7,893 nucleotides of DNA, taken from NCBI GenBank assembly GCA_945878795.1, contig CAMDWF010000096.1, positions 1 to 7,893 on the forward strand. Direction: 5' to 3'. Positions 6,265-7,893 of this stretch are shown one piece after another. Every line of letters starts with the position of its first letter. Within the stretch, counting starts at the first letter, position 1. The notes below the pieces were generated by a model. The model saw nothing but the letters and a program-made list of their open reading frames with translations. It ran no database searches and was not told where the DNA came from. The translations under genes were made by a program, and so were the position numbers. Source of the DNA: Synechococcus sp. UW140. GTDB lineage: Bacteria > Cyanobacteriota > Cyanobacteriia > PCC-6307 > Cyanobiaceae.

Positions 6265-6537
6265 TCAAGGCAAGATCTGGACGCATTCCGAGCCATCAAA
6301 ACGGGTGGCCATACGTTCCAACTTGAGGCGTTCTTCATTGGTTCGGGTGCAGGCAAAGCCGTAACGGGCCCGCACCCGCTCGGAGGCCTCTTCGAGGGCG
6401 GCGATTGCTTGGATTCTGAGGGCGGACACCGCCAGGCTTTGGCCGGGCCGCAGCCGCTGCAGTATCACTGTCGAAGGGGAATACAGCTCAGTTGTAGTGC
6501 CATCCGGCCACTCCAGGGTGAGATGAACTTCAGGCAT
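6265..6537 (-). CDS. MSMEG_0570-family nitrogen starvation response protein
   Basis: A 90-residue protein of the small family that travels with the Nit1 (nitrilase) cluster in cyanobacteria and actinobacteria. Recognisable blocks are the N-terminal MPEVHLTLEWPDG with WPDG at 10-13, YSPST at 19-23, and ASERVRARYGFACTR at 51-65, the strongest signature. Length fits the family (about 90-100). Its biochemical role is not known. Start ATG 6537 gives the usual MPE N-terminus, but no clear Shine-Dalgarno precedes it. It follows the Sll0787-like gene on the same strand after 97 bases, a gap that carries repeats and a hairpin. It may be read from the same transcript as the genes to its right. Base composition matches the GC-rich Nit1 genes, not the AT-rich LysR region that follows. 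Confidence 0.85.
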   Translation of the reverse strand: MPEVHLTLEWPDGTTTELYSPSTVILQRLRPGQSLAVSALRIQAIAALEEASERVRARYGFACTRTNEERLKLERMATRFDGSECVQILP

Positions 6538-6590
6538 GGATTTCGTTCAGCCGTTGACTGATTCTGACTTGAGGGGCCCCAGGCGCCGCG

Positions 6591-6624
6591 TCATCCAGAT
6601 AATTCGTCAATGTCATTTGGATGA
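6591..6624. repeat. Imperfect inverted repeat between sll0787-like and MSMEG_0570-family genes
   Basis: TCATCCAGAT (6591-6600) faces ATTTGGATGA (6615-6624), giving a 10-base stem with one mismatch and a 14-base loop. The left arm is also complementary, with one mismatch, to ATCTGGGTGA in the second tandem unit (6637-6646), so two alternative hairpins are possible. There is no T-tract. It could attenuate or process the Nit1 transcript, or be part of a mobile-element end. Confidence 0.45.
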
Positions 6625-6655
6625 AGTCGAAAAGTCATCTGGGTGAAGCGGTAAA
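6612..6655. repeat. 22-base imperfect tandem repeat across the Sll0787-like stop codon
   Basis: Unit 1 (6612-6633, starts GTCATTTGGATGAAG) and unit 2 (6634-6655, starts GTCATCTGGGTGAAG) match at 17 of 22 positions. The stop codon of the Sll0787-like gene lies in unit 2. Closely spaced repeats of about 20 bases beginning with TGT are typical of IS21-family element ends, so this may be a solo end left by such an element. That is an inference; no transposase gene is attached. Confidence 0.55.
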
Positions 6656-7696
6656 GCCCGTCAAGGCTTCCCCCCCTGGCCACAGGAGCGAGCGGACCCC
6701 GGCCTGGATCAACGCTACCGACGCCGGGCCGGGCCCAAAGCGGCCAATGGGCCCACACCACAGCTCGGGGTGGGGCGCCACGACGGCCGCCAGATCGGCG
6801 CTGGCGCTTGGGTCTACCACCAGCAGGAAGCCGTAGCTGGGGAAACAGGCCAGCCAGGCTTCCAGCGCCACGCCGGGAGGCGGTTCGATGGCCTCCAGGT
6901 TCAGCTCCAACCGGCAACCGGCCGCCTCTGCCAACATCACCGCCGTTCCGGCGATGCCGCCCATGCTCACGTCCTTGGCGGCTACTACCACCCCCGCAGC
7001 GGCAAGTCGCACCAGGAGTTCGAGATGGGCCCGCAGGCGCTGGGGATCGGCTTGTGTCGCCGCATCCCAGAAGGGGTAATGGCGATGGAAAGCGCCTTGG
7101 TGTTTGGCTAGCAAATAACAGATCTGCCCCGGCCGCGCCAGCCTGGCCGAGAGCACAGGCCCCGGCGCCGTGCCCAGCACCGCCACCGAGAGGGCTGTAT
7201 AAGGGCTCTGCAAGTTGGTATGGCCCCCCACCATCGGTATCCCGAATTTGTCGCAGGCAAAGCCCATCCCCTCCAGCAATGCCTGCGCCGGTTCCGGCCC
7301 CTGGCTCCAGAGGCTGTTGACCAGGGCCAGGGGCCGGCCCCCCATGGCGGCGATGTCGTTGAGGTTCACCAGCACTGCGCTCCAGCCGGCGAACCAGGGG
7401 TCCTCGGCCACCAGCTGGGGGTGCAAGCCTTCGCAGGCCAGCAACAGGTGACCCGGGGCTGCAGGCACCAGGGCGGCGTCATCCCCCAGGGCCGCCGCCG
7501 CCCCTAGCTCTGGGAAAGGGTGGTGGGCAAAGAGGCTTGCCGGAGCCTGGATGTCACGCTTGCCCAGCAATCCTTCCAGTTGGGACAATCGCTGGACCAA
7601 GCCGTCAAGGTCGGCTTCCGCCCGGCTTCGATCCCTCTGGTTCTGATGCGCCCCGCCGCTGGCCTCGCCTTCCAGTCCGTCTGCTTGTGACCTCAT
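6635..7696 (-). CDS. Sll0787-family AIR synthase-like protein (Nit1 cluster)
   Basis: A 353-residue protein related to PurM/ThiL/HypE ATP-binding enzymes; in this family the substrate is not established. Motifs: LGDDAALVP (70-78) with the metal/ATP aspartates, NLNDIAAMGGRPLALVNSLW (111-130), GGHTNLQSPYTALSVAVLG (157-175), AKDVSMGGIAGTAVMLAEAA (240-259) and CFPSYGFLL (284-292). The first 28 or so residues are hydrophilic and low in complexity; the conserved core begins near DLDGLVQRLSQLEGLLGKRD. The start ATG 7696 overlaps the stop of the upstream acetyltransferase in an ATGA, so translation is probably coupled. In Synechocystis the homologous genes are induced by nitrogen starvation together with Sll0783. 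The C-terminus (ALTGFTASPR) runs into a 22-base tandem repeat, so the last few codons may be derived from inserted DNA. A shorter start within the low-complexity N-terminus cannot be excluded. Confidence 0.92.
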   Translation of the reverse strand: MRSQADGLEGEASGGAHQNQRDRSRAEADLDGLVQRLSQLEGLLGKRDIQAPASLFAHHPFPELGAAAALGDDAALVPAAPGHLLLACEGLHPQLVAEDPWFAGWSAVLVNLNDIAAMGGRPLALVNSLWSQGPEPAQALLEGMGFACDKFGIPMVGGHTNLQSPYTALSVAVLGTAPGPVLSARLARPGQICYLLAKHQGAFHRHYPFWDAATQADPQRLRAHLELLVRLAAAGVVVAAKDVSMGGIAGTAVMLAEAAGCRLELNLEAIEPPPGVALEAWLACFPSYGFLLVVDPSASADLAAVVAPHPELWCGPIGRFGPGPASVALIQAGVRSLLWPGGEALTGFTASPR

Positions 7697-7893
7697 GCCG
7701 CCATCAGGCCGGGGCGCCGTTGGCTTGCAGGTTGGTAGTAGGCGAGATCGGCCTCCATCAGATGGTGGCGGACGCCGCGGATGTCCATGGCCTCCAGCGA
7801 GTGCCAGTGCAGCCGCTCGAAGAAGCGCACGTTCTGGAGCTGCACCGTTGCCAGGAAGCGCTGGGCGCCCCAGCCGTGGGCCGTGGTCACGGC
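7693..7893 (-). CDS. MSMEG_0567/Sll0786-family N-acetyltransferase, C-terminal end (partial)
   Basis: The last 66 codons of a gene that enters from the right edge and ends at TGA 7695-7693. The frame is open to the edge; the GTG near 7890 is internal, not the start. HGWGAQRFLATVQLQNVRFF and ERLHWHSLE are the typical end of a GNAT fold, with the VQLQNVRFFERLHW block as usual in acetyl-CoA-dependent acyltransferases. RGVRHHLMEADLAYY matches the C-terminus of the MSMEG_0567/Sll0786 family of the Nit1 cluster. The order Sll0786-like then Sll0787-like, with an ATGA overlap, is the conserved cluster order. The acceptor substrate is unknown. The nitrilase and radical SAM genes are expected to the right, outside this window. 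Confidence 0.88.
   Translation of the reverse strand, partial: AVTTAHGWGAQRFLATVQLQNVRFFERLHWHSLEAMDIRGVRHHLMEADLAYYQPASQRRPGLMAA

Noticed and set aside
6591..6917. Minus-strand frame of 108 codons whose tail reads through the tandem repeats
   Set aside because: It overlaps the well-supported Sll0787-like gene in another frame; the repeated peptide pattern at its end simply reflects the 22-base DNA repeat.
1..7893. CRISPR array, tRNA or rRNA gene, perfect HIP1 octamer (GCGATCGC)
   Set aside because: No regularly spaced repeats, cloverleaf or rRNA-like stretch was found by eye. Several near-HIP1 sites occur, but I saw no perfect octamer; this reading was not exhaustive.

Overview
The window looks like a high-GC unicellular cyanobacterium of the Synechococcus/Cyanobium type. 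This rests on the gene families: an HpsJ-like membrane protein, a cyanobacterial-type alpha/beta hydrolase next to the glycine oxidase ThiO, ndk beside thiO, and genes named after Synechocystis Sll0786/Sll0787. The assignment comes from family recognition, not from a database search.

Left part (1-1935, plus strand): the C-terminal part of an HpsJ-like two-helix membrane protein that runs to the window edge; a NarL/LuxR-type regulator whose receiver domain appears to lack the phosphorylation residues; and nucleoside diphosphate kinase (ndk). ndk converges on the next block, with only 39 bases between stop codons.

Middle (1975-4672, minus strand): a secreted alpha/beta hydrolase followed after 10 bases by thiO (FAD-dependent glycine oxidase, thiamine pathway). 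The two probably form an operon.

Accessory islet (about 4700-6260): visibly more AT-rich than both flanks. It holds a decayed IS256-family transposase fragment, a 24-base tandem repeat, and a LysR-type regulator on the minus strand. This regulator is split: a 50-codon HTH frame ends at a stop directly after an A7 run, and the effector domain continues in the -1 frame. The junction is an A-AAA-AAA slippery heptamer followed by TAA and a small hairpin. It may be a programmed frameshift, a fresh frameshift mutation or a homopolymer error. A -1 shift gives a normal 294-residue LysR protein.

Right part (6265-7893, minus strand): the tail of the conserved nitrogen-starvation 'Nit1' cluster, transcribed leftward. 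It contains the end of the MSMEG_0567/Sll0786 N-acetyltransferase, the Sll0787 AIR-synthase-like protein (ATGA overlap) and a small MSMEG_0570-family protein. A 22-base tandem repeat sits across the Sll0787 stop codon and resembles a mobile-element end.

The most interesting points are the split LysR gene beside the Nit1 cluster and the repeat/hairpin module between sll0787 and the MSMEG_0570 gene.
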